Positions 34,801-46,589 of a stretch of 64,000 nucleotides of DNA are shown here, piece by piece. The position numbers were made by a program, and so were the translations under genes. This stretch comes from Deroplatys truncata (taxonomy: Eukaryota > Arthropoda > Insecta > Mantodea > Mantidae), in contig CM060977.1 in assembly GCA_030765065.1 (NCBI GenBank), forward strand, positions 129,150,295 to 129,214,294, given 5' to 3'. Numbering within the stretch: the first letter of the stretch is position 1; the number at the start of each line of letters is the position of its first letter. Below the pieces are notes generated by a model. It did no database searches. It was not told where the DNA came from and was given only the letters and a program-made list of their open reading frames with translations.

Positions 34801-36339
34801 CATTTCCAAAACTGCGGGGAAGTGGCACTTAATGGGCTGTTGTTCAGAAAGGCCGGTAGTTAGCCGCACCCAAGCCGGACAGGTACACGAGCCGGGACGT
34901 GCATACACTGCCCGCCCGCAGGTAACTCTGCGCCCCGGTCACAGTATTTTAGAATGATATTTAATGCCCGCTCTTACTACATACGGTACTATAGGTGGTA
35001 ACACTGGTAATACATGAAATGAAAGGATAACTGGAAGAAACCTCAGTCAAGGAGGATGGTCCTGGCAAGATTTGAGCAGAGGATCTTCCATGCCTTAACG
35101 ACCTTTACTACCATGCCTATTTTGCGGAGGTTTGTTAGATCGGATCTAGTAATGATTTTCTATATGGATACACCCTGTCGCGCGTTTTTAGGCTATTATG
35201 CTGTTAGTGTCGATATTGCATTATCAGAAGGATATTCAGTATAGTAATTTTAAGTACCATCATACAACCGTACAGTCGAGTACAAGAAACTGTGAATCTC
35301 GAAATGAATAGTGCATAAATCATTTACAGTGAGTAGTTACGTGCCAAAGAGCACGTCTTTGATTTCAATGTACCGCACTACCAAATGTTGTAGCAAGCTG
35401 TTCTCCAGATTAACTGATTATATGATTATGTGATTAGTATCATATAGTACCGTAATTATGCAGTGAAGAATCAATGTTCCACTCCATTAAATTGCTTTTT
35501 TTTAAGCCTAATGCATCCTCCCAGAAAATATCTGCGCTTACTTCGAATCGACAAATAGAGTAATGTGAAATCAGCTCTATTAAATACGTTAATTCTCATT
35601 ATCTTTACATTATATATTGGATAATTTGATTGGTATTCGGATATTGCCTGAGCTGAACTCGGGAGAAAATCATTATGGCAGTTCGGAGTTGCCAATCATG
35701 AAACTGCATCACCGAGCAAAATTTTCTTCATATGCAAGCCAATTATCTGACAATTCCAGGAGGATAATACACAATTGCTCCATGCTTGCTATGGTGCTGG
35801 CACAGCAATAACAGTAATTAATATGATAATGCTTTGGCAGAAAGTCATAAACTACAATTATCTAAATCCTTATGTGAAGTAAAATAGGATTTTGAGAACT
35901 TTTTATATCACTTTTTACTGTGCATAACAATTATTTAAGTTAAATGATGTATTAGTGTTTGAGAATTTTCAAATCATAAAGACTAATAATAATTATGTAA
36001 AAGACCATAAACAATCGTGAAATAACTTTAGTCTCAGGCGAATTACAGATTTTTAGGCTATGTCAACTTTTCTTTTAGTTTTAGTACCTACGTATTTGCA
36101 ACCTAGTATGGTTTACTATATTTTAAATTATATGCATATCAGTTTAAAGAATTCAATATAGCTACTAGTTTTAACACTTGATGCTAATTGCCATTTGTCA
36201 AAACTTAATTGATAGCATCAAATATCATTTAGATTCGTCAGTATATTTTCATTTCTATTATTTTTTAATTTATTTTTCTTCTTTTTCCCCTTATTCCGTC
36301 TTTTTAAGGGCACTAGGAAGCGTTTTTTACGAGTGGAGG
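34801..36339. other. Unassigned DNA
   Basis: GC-richer to 34945, then AT-rich. No supported gene. Confidence 0.35.
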
Positions 36340-36600
36340 AGAAAATGATTTAATCACTGACCCCAACCCGATGGGAGTCGGGACTGAGAGTGTGGAACTC
36401 ACCAATAGTCGCATACCCCACTAAAAACTCCTCCACCGGATGGAAAAAGGAAGAAGGAAAAGTGGAATGGCCTAGCTTTTTGCGGTCCGGCATAGCACCC
36501 GCGTTAGTATGTGAAGGATGTTGGCTGCCGCCCTATGGGCGGGTTTACCCGCTCCCGGATAAAGGTAGTTACTAGGTTGCAGCCATGAAACCTGACTGAA
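36340..36600. other. GC-rich island of unknown origin
   Basis: An abrupt ~260-bp block, richer in G+C than both flanks, with GCCCTATGGGCGGGTTTACC and other CG-containing stretches. The 61-codon plus-strand frame at 36390-36575 has no known domain. It could be a fragment of a retroposon. Confidence 0.35.
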
Positions 36601-36868
36601 ACACTAGTGAGAATGGTGAGGGTTTAGAAGAGAATGGATGTTGAAAGTGTAAGAAATACAAGTATGGCATTTTTGGTTTTAGTGGAAGAAAATTCTGCAT
36701 TTCTTCCCCATTCAGAATATATATGGTTTGTTGGTCATTTATCTCCATCATTTATAATCATTAAATAGACTGTATACTTAGAATTAACTGTATACCTTAA
36801 TTACCTTTATATTAATATTTTAATGCGCTTTTTATGATTTGAGTTCCAACATTCTTTGGGAAACAAAG

Positions 36869-37666
36869 TCTGGTATGTTACACCCACATGACTTTCTCTA
36901 CTCTTGTACAAACCATTTTTGCAAAAGTCTATTCTCCGCCTACTTCATGTTAATCCAGACAAACATTTGCAGCATCTAACTTATTGCTGCAAGGGAAATA
37001 TGGTAGGCTTTAAGCGATAGTCAAATCTTAAGAGGTGGTTGCTATTTGGAGCATTCTCTTTGCATGTCCAGGACATAAAAAAGCAATTTCCATTTGGGAT
37101 AAAGTATAACAACAAGGAATATCTCAGAAATGGTTTTCATCGGAAAAAAATGTACCTGAATAAATTGTGAGGTTTAACAAGATCTACATTTTTTGTTGTA
37201 GTAAAATTTTGTCTCTCATACGGTTTACCAGTTATGCAAAAGTCATTCAGAATGGAGAATTTTTAAGGAAATTTACAGAAAACTAAGATATAATCTCATT
37301 TGCCATAAAAGTATCTTAAATATATATTTTAAACTGAAATCGTTACACACATTTTTGAGAAAATCAAAATTTTTTAAAAATGTTCCATTTAGAGGGTAGT
37401 CTGGGAGGGGGATTTCCTTAAAAATCTCTGTCGTATTCTTTGAAGATACTAATCTCAAATACAAAGTTTGGTATTTATCAGACTTTTCGTTTTTGAGTTA
37501 TGCTGTTCACAGACAGGCACACAAACATACACGGACATGTTTACATAAATGCTTTATTTGGAATTAGGGAGCCTCAAAACATGCACTTCCGGTGAAATCT
37601 CAGTATCGAATTTTTGGGTAGAATGCAATACTTTCCCTACATACTATATGTAGTAGAGAAAGTAGA
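36869..37666 (+). repeat. R1 repeat copy 10 (full length)
   Basis: From TCTGGTATGTTACACCC to GTAGTAGAGAAAGTAG. A single copy, not tandem. Confidence 0.82.
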
Positions 37667-38072
37667 AATAAGTTTGCAACACAGTAGCATGTAAATACAA
37701 GTTAAATGTTCTAACCTTCCTTATAACATGGTGTATTATACCGCTTATAATTAATGGTGAATATTTCAGTAATTAAGTAGACCAGCGAATTCCATAAGGT
37801 TTAAGTTCCTAAGTACGAATGAGTGTTTTAAAGTAAGCAATATTATCTCTTGGAGCAACATTATATCTTTTTCATATATTTGATGCATAGATGTGTAGTA
37901 TATGTTTAAATCAATATCTTTGTTGCTATTGTGCAAGAACTTTAGAGGATATATAAGAATAAATTTTCCTAGCTTTTAGGCGTGATAGAGGGCATGCAAT
38001 TAAATATTTCCTGTAATGAAGTAGTATCCAGAAATGCTTTATTTTCAAGTTACAACGGTATGAACCGAAAAA
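37667..38072. other. Unassigned spacer between R1 copies
   Basis: AT-rich, nothing supported. Confidence 0.35.
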
Positions 38073-38862
38073 CCTGATGTGCTGCACTCTTGTGACTTTC
38101 TCTACTCTTGTACAAACTATTTTTACAAACTCTTATTCTCCACATGCTTCATGTTAATCGAGATATCGAGAGGTTAATCTTATTGCTAATTTTTTGTAGG
38201 TGCGAGTGGAATATGGTAGGCTTTAAGCGATAGTCAAATTGTTTAGGAGCTGGTTCAGAAAAGGTATAAGAATTGGAAACTTCAAACAAATAACAAGGAA
38301 TATTTCGAAAATGGTTGACTCAAAAAAGTGTATGACATAAATTGTGTGTTTTAACAAGATTTACATTTTTTGTATAGTAAAATTGTGTATTTTTTTACGG
38401 TTTACCAGTTATGCGAAAGTATTCAGAAATAAGAGGACTTTTGGGACATTTCCAGAATATTCAAGATACACATTTAATTTGTCATGAAAATATCTTAAAC
38501 ATATGGTATTTTAATTAAAATCGTTAGAGCATGTTAGAGAAAATCTAAATTTTCGAAAAAAGTTCTATATAAAAGGTAGTCTGGATTGGGACATTTTCTT
38601 GAAAATCCTCTTTTCGCATCCTTGGAAGATAGTAAACTCAAGCACCAAGTTTGTCAAATTTGGTATTTATCCGACTTTTCGAGTTATATTGTTCACAGAC
38701 TGACAGATTGACACACATACATACGAACACGTTTCTAAAAATACTTTATTGGGATTCGGTCACTTCAAAACATGTATTTCCAGTGAAATCCCGATGTAAA
38801 ACTTTTGGATGAAATGCAATACTTCCCCTATTTTCTAGGTATCGTAAGTAATAAAGAAATCA
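38073..38862 (+). repeat. R1 repeat copy 11
   Basis: From CCTGATGTGCTGCACTC to a worn tail near GTAAGTAATAAAGAAATC. Confidence 0.75.
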
Positions 38863-39235
38863 AAAAACGAAAACACCATTTGTTAAGAAAAAAGCCTAGT
38901 CTGGCCATACATCCATGAAGCAAAATCAGCAAATTGTATATACCATTCGGAAAATTGTTGCATGTTATGATAAACATCTGATACTGTTGTTTGAACTGTT
39001 TTGATATGTAATGTATGTTTCGAATATCCACAAAATTGGCAACCAGCTTGATTGCTATTTCGTTGATTATTTTCAAATCTTTGCAAAAACCATCTTAAAA
39101 GTATAATGCTCTCAAAGTTCGACTTGTTTCTGAATATACTTTCTTTACCTGAAGACTACCTCGAAGATGTTGACCCAGTCTTGAAGATGCAATAAATGTA
39201 GCGCTGAGGTTACTGCTCATCATAGATTTGTTTTG
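38863..39235. other. Unassigned stretch
   Basis: Short minus-strand frames without recognisable domains. Confidence 0.35.
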
Positions 39236-39239
39236 TTAA

Positions 39240-40174
39240 GGGGACAAGGTAGTCTAAACACATGGAAATTTCACCTTAAGTGTGTTAAATTACCACTGCT
39301 CTTAAAGTTCTCAATGGTTTTTTCCTAAATTATTATGAATTATTCTATAAATGATGGCAATTATTTAAAGCCGTAGCTAATATTGATAGCTTATGTAGTT
39401 GAGTGTGTAAACATTATTTCGTTCAGCAGGAAAATAATAAAATTTATTCTTAAAACATGTGAATTCATGTACCTTATTCTCTGATACTACTTGCAATTCA
39501 GATTCACACTCTTGCATGTTTGTTGCTAGTTTAATCAGCTATGCTCTGAACCTCAATTATTTAGTTATGTTCAGTAATTCGAGAAAAAAAATTGTTTGCA
39601 AAGCCAAAATGTGAAAACGTGGAAACTTTGCAACGTTGTTGCTTTCTTAATATCACTAATATGCCTAATAAAACTATGATGGTAGTTCAGAACATGTACA
39701 AATGCGTTGTATACCTGTACTGAAAATTTGAGCTCTCTACCTCTTATACTTTCTGAGAAAAAGGTAGATAAGTATCCAAAAATGTTGTTTTGAGAAAACT
39801 AAATTTAAAGTTTGAACATTAAAAATCTGACACATTTCAGTACATTCCAGGGTCATAATAATTTGCAACTTCATTCCTGGATTGCTTCAGATTTTCCGAT
39901 TGCCTTCTCTTGGTCCTGCCCTCTTTTGTTAGTTGCTGAACTGCTCGCTGGGCATGATATACTCATTTGATGTTGAAAGACACAAAAATGTTCTAAAAAG
40001 AGGCGCTGCATGACAGTATAAGGAATGAACACTAGCGTTTAAACGATATTTAAATTTCTTGAAAACCTCTTAACCCCCTAAAAGGTATATTTTTCTGAAA
40101 CTCGAAATAAGAGATTTTATAAGTGCCTAAAACAAAAAATATGATTTTGGACCATTTCAGAGTACCTTGTCCCC
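39240..40174. mobile_element. MITE with TTAA target duplication
   Basis: The ends are perfect inverted repeats for 13 bp: GGGGACAAGGTAG at the left and, on the other strand, GGGGACAAGGTAC with one further change and then TCT. TTAA lies at 39236-39239 and 40175-40178. There is no coding capacity in 935 bp. TTAA targets are used by piggyBac and Kolobok. The GGGG tips fit Kolobok-like elements better than the CCC tips of piggyBac, but assignment needs an autonomous relative. Confidence 0.85.
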
Positions 40175-40178
40175 TTAA

Positions 40179-40390
40179 ATTAGCATTGCCGTAAGCTGCT
40201 CCAAATTCGTTATGCATGTCCGTAAATTAAATACTGTATGTTTATGTACTTTAGTACCATAAAAGTAAATAAATATAACTCACAGAAGATATTCTGTAAC
40301 ATACAACAAGGTACTAATTTCAATTGTTTATTACTTCCATGGTAGCAAGAGTAACTGAAACATGAAAGCAGCCATAATGTGTAATTAGGT
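40179..40390. other. Short unassigned spacer
   Basis: Nothing supported. Confidence 0.35.
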
Positions 40391-41016
40391 TTTTTATGCT
40401 TTCTCTACTACGTATAGTAAGTAGGGGAAGTATTGTATTCCACTCAAAAATTCGATACCAAGATTTCACCGGAAATACATGCTTTGAGGCCTCCTGAATC
40501 CAAAAAACAGTATTCAGGTTCAGTATCTTCCAGAGATGCGACACGAAGGTGTTCAAGAAAATCCCCCCGACCCAGATTACCCTTTACATGGAACATTTTT
40601 CGAAAATTTTTATTTTCTCAAAAACGACTTTAACGATCTTGTAAAACTAGTAAACGTTAAGCGATAGACGCAAAGGTACTACACAAAATTTGTAATTCCC
40701 TTTACAATCTATGTGATTTTTTTTACCAGTCATTTCTGAGATATGCATTTTTGATGTTTCGAATTGTTCATTAATTGGTTATTTTTTGAAGTCCTTTCTC
40801 GCGATTGCACAGAAACAGTATTGCCAGCGTATAGCTTCCATTTGACTATCGCCATTCCCTTTGTATCTGTAACGAAATGTGTAATGTAGCTATTTACGCA
40901 AAGGTTTGCTTGGATTAAATGAAGTATATAGAAAATAAACTTTAGTAAGATTAGTTAGTATACCCACTAATAAACGTTAGAGGGTAGAGAAAGTCATGTG
41001 AGTGTATCACATCAGA
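40391..41016 (-). repeat. R1 repeat copy 12 (shortened)
   Basis: From the tail CTTTCTCTACTACGTATAG to the head GTATCACATCAGA. The CA-rich part near the tail is deleted. Confidence 0.78.
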
Positions 41017-41189
41017 TTTTTTCTCTATTTATTTTATGTCGCTGAAACTACGCGGTCACATAGCGACGGATCTGTTAGGAGTAGTTCGTGGGTCAATATG
41101 TGGCGGATACTTAGCCTTCCAGATATCCCATGGTTTTGGCATGTTGTCTAGAGGCCTTTGTTCTAGCCAACTGCACCTCTTTTCTACGC

Positions 41190-41465
41190 GTGCCGGACAA
41201 ATCCATTAAGGTAATGTCCAGTAAACCTGATTTCACTTTCTGTGGATAGGTGGCACCAAATTTGTTATTACTACCAATTTTCATTTTTATTATTCTTTTA
41301 GCCTTAAGCTGGAGCTTTACGTCGTGGTACTAAATATCCAATCCGGTATATACCTTGACGACTGAGGGATTAATACCAGTCAGATTGGTTCGCCCACGGG
41401 ATTTGAACCCGAGGTCCCCGAATGCGGGCCACAGACATTGGTGCCTAAATCATCTCGCTCTGAGT
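41190..41465 (-). mobile_element. tRNA-derived SINE (SINE-A), second copy
   Basis: The minus strand has CCCGCATTCGGGGACC and GGTTCAAATCC (perfect B box), and a body shared with 685-955 through CGTAAAGCTCCAGCTTAAGG. The A box is partly decayed. Confidence 0.7.
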
Positions 41466-41929
41466 GTTTTATATTGAAAACGAAGCATTTCTTAATTAGT
41501 TTATTAAGAAAAAATTGTTATTTTGTCATTCGTCGCATTAGGAAATTAAAAATAGTTATTCTGATACACCCTTGTATAATATTATTAATACCTGGAATCT
41601 GCCTTGTCTGATAAGCCATTAATTTAAACAGCTAGAGTAATGAAGCCTAAGGGATCAATTAAGCAAATGCCGTTTTTAAGGGTATGTTTAGAAAGCCGCA
41701 TCTCTTCTTTTTAAACACAATTTATGTATTTATTAATTTATGTATGTGTAGAAGCTAAATCAATATGGGTATTGTAGCGGGAAAATGTTGTGCATCATTT
41801 GTAGCAGTAAAACGTTGTTCCACTGGTTGATGCCCTACGCTGCAGTGTCCTGGTCTCCGGCTATTGCTGCTCCGCGGCTGTTGTGTTCTCCATTCCTAAT
41901 AATTACCTATTAGGTTTATCTATTTCATC
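41466..41929. other. Unassigned DNA
   Basis: Contains a GC-rich patch at 41825-41890, perhaps LINE sequence too worn to read. Confidence 0.35.
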
Positions 41930-42591
41930 ACCTAATGGAGCAGCAATGTTGGAGTTGGGAAGAGTAGGTAGCAAGGGCTTGATAGTAGAAAGGATGCTTA
42001 AATATTGTCATAGATTAAAATCATTGGACGAGCTTAATATCTTGAAGCAATGATGGGATGAACTGGGCTCAAGGAATAAGGAGAATTTTACAGTAAATAG
42101 GAATGGGTAACTTATGGGAGGAGAGAGAGGGGTTAGTTAAAGGTTTCTGGAAAGAAGTGAGGAACAGAGTAGAAGTTATAGAGAAATAAGAATTATTTCA
42201 AAGTCTGGAAGGAAAGAAATGTTTGGAACTATATAGACAATTAAAGGTGGACTGGGGAAGGAAGAAGTATGTCGGTGTAGGTTATAGGTTAGTGAGAGAA
42301 GGGTGGGCCTGGTCAAGATTAAGTGCACATAGGCTAAGGGGAGATAGGAAGGGAGCGAATTTGGATAGATGTCCTCTTTCTGGAGAGGCAGATAATGATT
42401 TGCATTATATAATTCAATGTGAAGAAACTGAGTTTTGGAGAGATCAGTTTTTACCTAAAGAATGGGAGAATGTTAACAAAGAAGTATTAAAAGTTAGGAT
42501 AATGAAAATACAAAAGGATAGGCATATAGAAAGAATAGGAGGATATATGGGGAGAGTAAGAGAAAAATGGTTTAGAAAAATAAAGCAATAG
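41930..42591 (+). pseudogene. Non-LTR retrotransposon (LINE) 3' ORF relic
   Basis: The 123-codon frame from 42223 reads ELYRQLKVDWGR, WAWSRLSAHRLRGDRK, CPLSGEADNDLHYIIQC and FRKIKQ. This is the C-terminal zinc-finger region of LINE reverse-transcriptase proteins, usually CxxC...H...C; here the second Cys is Ser, so the finger is damaged. Upstream, in broken frames, MLELGRVGSKG and CHRLKSLDELN belong to the same C-terminal part. RT and endonuclease domains are absent, which is the usual 5' truncation. The 3' end passes into a short AT-rich tail with GGATTAAAGAAAGAAGG. Confidence 0.68.
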
Positions 42592-42689
42592 TAATTTGTT
42601 ATGACCCACCATGCATAAATAACCACGGTGTTAAAATGCATGATGGATTAAAGAAAGAAGGAAAATAACATATCAACTAATTTCACTGG

Positions 42690-43200
42690 TCTCAGGGTTT
42701 TCCTGAGTGAAGTAAATTAAAATACACTCAATTTCCCTTAAAAGATGTGGTTTATTATAAAATAAATACTTATGGGCGGCTAGCTCTTCCCATCAGTAAC
42801 AATTCCCAGCATAATAATAAATTAGGGGCCTAGTTAACTTCACACACTTCCCACCCCATTGCACACACGTGCGTCTGTCGTCCAGAGAGTATCACTGTGT
42901 CGACGAGATTCTACAAGAGAGTGAAAATCTGGGGCTTTCTTTCCCCTTTTATACCCAAGCCTAATGACGCTCGCCTTTGTGCCTCAAAATGTAACGACAT
43001 TTCTATTTGGTCCTCAGACCCTATTACCTTATTATGTATGAAAATTTTCTGCTCCATAGTTTTCCGCATACGCGTCCTAGTGACGAGTCCGGAAGCAGAT
43101 TCAATGTCGTTGTCCTTTTCCTTTCTATATCTGTTTCTTTATATTTCTCTTTTTTGATTCAAATTCCTTGCTCATTAGATTGGTGAAAGGTGGGTTCTTT
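42690..43200 (-). promoter_or_regulatory. Possible solo LTR or retroelement promoter
   Basis: Minus strand: GGCTTGGGTATAAAAGGGG is a strong TATA context (forward 42948-42966). It is followed ~200 bp downstream by an AATAAA-type signal in TTTTATAATAAACC, the order U3-R-U5 of an LTR. I could not define TG...CA ends with a target duplication, nor a second LTR or internal coding region. Confidence 0.3.
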
Positions 43201-44559
43201 CTAGAATTACTTTTACCTTACATTAGCTAGCTCGCCCGTTCCTTACTTATCTAAGTTACACTCTGCTTTTTACATTTCTTGGCTGCTAAATATTCTAACC
43301 TCTTTCTTGTTCAATTATATTATGTACAATTCTTGTTTAATATTAATTTATATTTTTATATGTGGTATAACCCCTTACAGTATAATTACACATTTGAACA
43401 TTTGAGGAAAGACAAAGAAAGTATATTTACACAGAAGTAATGAAGATCATTCCTCCTTCTAATGAAATTAATTTTATAGCATAGATACGATTTTCAAAAT
43501 TTTCATAACAGATTTAAGTCTGATATAAGCGTTATTTCAGCAGCCTTTCAGATGTAAAGACATAGTTTTCAACTTCAAAACAACCTAGGAATTTTTACAC
43601 TAAAAATCAAAACAATTCTCCCCTGGTGCTGCAAACAGTTGGAATTGTCGCATATTAAAACAACAATTTTGAACACATTGGGTCTCTTACCTCATTTTTC
43701 TATAAGGAGCAGAATGCTCCCAATAAATACCCAAGGAGTATAGCCACATATTAGACAGTTGTTTCCAATGCAGTCGAAAGCGTCGTCTTCGTTTTCAATA
43801 GAAGCTTTTGAATGATTGTGCATCCTCTCTCTCGGGAAATGTAAAGAAAGCTATGCGAGAAAAAGGACTGCGTAAAGCAAATGATTAAAAACAGAATAGG
43901 CCTACACATCGGTTTGCGTATTTGTCTGATAGCGAAAGGTTTGATTGTTCCATCGGAAGCAGAGCTGTATTAGTGTGACTTTGTCCAGTTTTTCATCTGT
44001 CACTTCTCCCTGTTCCCGCTGTCACTGTTTTTAAGTTCTTGTTTTCACTGTTTCGTTTTATGTAGTTCACCTTCAATGGGAATTCACTTCACTTAAGGTG
44101 AACTAGTTCAGTTCTCCGTCACGTTACTTCTTCGTGATGTAACCTTTTCACGTTCGACTGTTCACTTCACTCAGGAGTCGAACACAGGACCTTCACAAGC
44201 CGTCCTTCCGTAGTAGCATTGGCTTCATATCACAACAGTTGTCACTAACTCCCTAGGAGAATCACTCTTGATGTCGCCCAAAAGACGCCCTCGTTACCTC
44301 ACTGTCTAAATCAACAACTCTACTCTCACTCACTCGCTCGTTGCTGGCTGGCCGAGCTTCACCCTGGGTGTTTTGTTGCATGCCCACCCTCAATAGGGTT
44401 TAATTACAGGGTTTTTATTGCGGTATGTGTGTTAAGGATGGCTTTTACTGGTTTAGGATGGCTAGAAATAGATAGGAGAAAGCATATTATAATATGGCGA
44501 GTCGCTACGATTTCAATTCACATCTCATCTGCGCTTGACATATACTGAGTAGCGCCTTC
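43201..44559. other. Unassigned DNA
   Basis: AT-rich to 44000, then GC-richer with repeated TCACTTCACT-type words at 44060-44175 and a CACTCACTCGCTCG run near 44325. No gene supported. The last ~80 bp are probably 3' end of the Penelope relic. Confidence 0.4.
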
Positions 44560-45172
44560 GGGAGACGTCTTTCTCCCATCTTCAGCTGAAAGTCGACTGA
44601 CTTTCTAGCTCCCTTCCCTGACCCCCAAAAATTAACTCAGCATGTGATTTTTCTGTCCTCCGGTGGGTAAAGTTGTAATGTCGTTGACTTGAAGTTACTG
44701 CCATCTGTGGTGAAGACTGGGAACTCACTTGTCTTCTCTCTTCTCTCTTGCAGTTTGATTGGATAGGCTGCATCAAACAATCTGTTGGTGGGATTTGAAA
44801 ATTTCTTGATGTTATGGTGGATGATATCGTTTTTTCAAATTTCCAGTTGCGAACGAATCTGTATGGGCTTTATTAATTTTATTTCACGTCCTATTTCATG
44901 GTTAAGAGTCCAAAGGTGGTTGGGAACTGAAGACTTATCTATTTGTTTTAATTTTATATTTCTTTGCTGTTCACCTAAACGTATTTTTAAATTTCTCTTT
45001 GTTATATTAATATATGAACCTTGGTAATCTTGACATGGAATTTGTTATATATCTAATTTTTGGTATTATCTATTGTATTAGTCAAAGGTGTATTAAACAT
45101 ATTTCACAAATTATACACATTCTGAGATGCAAGCTGGATATTATATTTTCTGAATAATTTTTAAAAGCATAG
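44560..45172 (-). pseudogene. Penelope-like element relic, endonuclease end only
   Basis: The minus strand aligns along its length with the GIY-YIG half of the element at 9331-10074: IYNKFHVKITKV in place of IYQIPCQDCQGL, then KRNLKIRL, SQSSPQMA and a C-terminus in which LIFGGQGRE corresponds to the glycine-rich end. Stops and frameshifts are frequent, and the YIG motif is mutated. The reverse-transcriptase part is missing (5' truncation near 45172), typical for reverse-transcribed copies. Divergence shows it is much older than the 7.5-10.1 kb element, or from another subfamily. Confidence 0.8.
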
Positions 45173-45339
45173 TACACCTCGACGGCTCTATTTTAGGATA
45201 CAACCACCATTCTGCACCCTGGTGGAAGAGGTTTAAAAATCTGTAACTTCATTGGCTGTTGGGTTATGATTTTAACGACAAACAGGTCTTTGCTGGATTA
45301 AAATGGAGTTCAGTTTTGGTAAATTTTACTCTAACCTGC

Positions 45340-45455
45340 AAGAACGCTCGCTTATATAGTCAGTAGAAGCTATCCACAAGGTTCTCGAACGTCTGGAACA
45401 ATTTTGACACTTTCTGGAGGAAGGGGAAGAGTCAGCTTCCAGAAGGTTCTAGTTA
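45340..45455 (-). promoter_or_regulatory. Heat-shock-like promoter candidate 2
   Basis: Minus strand: ACTATATAAGCGAGCG (TATA, forward 45345-45360). Upstream of it lie TTCTCGAAC (forward 45382-45390), TTTCTGGAGG (45410-45419) and a perfect three-unit heat-shock element, TTCCAGAAGGTTC (45437-45449), with GAA/TTC units spaced as HSF requires. The nearest downstream sequence on this strand is the Penelope relic, whose truncated end lies ~175 bp away. Confidence 0.5.
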
Positions 45456-46589
45456 TCTGCGTTAACGCGGCCGGTGTTTACGCTGATGAGCGGCCGTTAT
45501 CTTTCCCTCCGACCCCCGGCACCGACCTCCCTGTTAACCTTGGGCCATAGCCAATGCCTTACAATATATCCAGACAACATATTTGATTCATAGAGTTAAA
45601 GTTTGTTATATTTCTTACAGTTTTCCATAAATATTTATTCATATCCATAGTTGTGTTAACAGATTAAAGCGTTAATCATTTATGTGTGTTTGACGTTTTC
45701 TTTTCTTTTTCTTTTTTTGCACCCAAGTGCACATGCTAAAATAATATAAACAAGTATGATTGAGTGAATTGAAATTGTATTTTGTTAATTAAATAATAAA
45801 ATTAATATTTTAAACCGAAAGTTTCCGAATTCACAAAATATCAGTAAAGCAACTCGTTCTCGCGGTGACCCCAGTATTATAAAGAAAGTAAGATTTCGTT
45901 CTATGGATCCCATTGAGAACGATTCTCAGAGATATCGTCCATATCAAATTATGCTCCATAACCAGTCGATAGCACAGGACACAATTAAAGATGTTTTATA
46001 TGCCTTCAAAATCCATCAGCAACTACGCTACTACATAGAGAATGAACATCCGTACTTCTGAAGTATTATTAGAACACTAGAGCAGTAATGTCTCCCAAAC
46101 TGGGAGGAGGGAGGTTATGAGTGACTTAGGGGAAGGGTACAATATACGTACCCAGAAAAAATAACAAAACCTGTGATTTGATAAATAGATAATTTATTAA
46201 CAATTTTAACATAAGATTTATAATTATATGGGTATATAAATCACTTTAAATTAACTGCATTTACATATTCATTCCAATAAGACAAACACATTCACTGAAT
46301 ATACAAAATTGTTTAGCGTAAATCATTTTAATTGTGTCCTAAAATTATTCCACGTTTGGCTTTTATTTTTGTTACAATATATGAATTGAATAGATCCCAA
46401 TCAACATAACATAAGAATTCTATAAACTACATTAAGGTTAAAAGGCTTCAGTATAAAGTTGCATATACTTTCATTTTCTAAGAAGGAATGTCACTATTAG
46501 TTTTCTTTGATTGCTTTTGAACAAGAGAATATGATTAAAAACGAAATGTGAGCGGCTTATGGCATTCGATTTTGAGTTAGGCCGTTCAC
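45456..46589. other. Unassigned DNA
   Basis: GC-richer to ~45550, then AT-rich. No supported gene or repeat. Confidence 0.35.

Noticed and set aside
42690-43200. Complete LTR retrotransposon
   Set aside because: Only one LTR-like block; no gag, protease, RT or integrase frames and no second LTR nearby.
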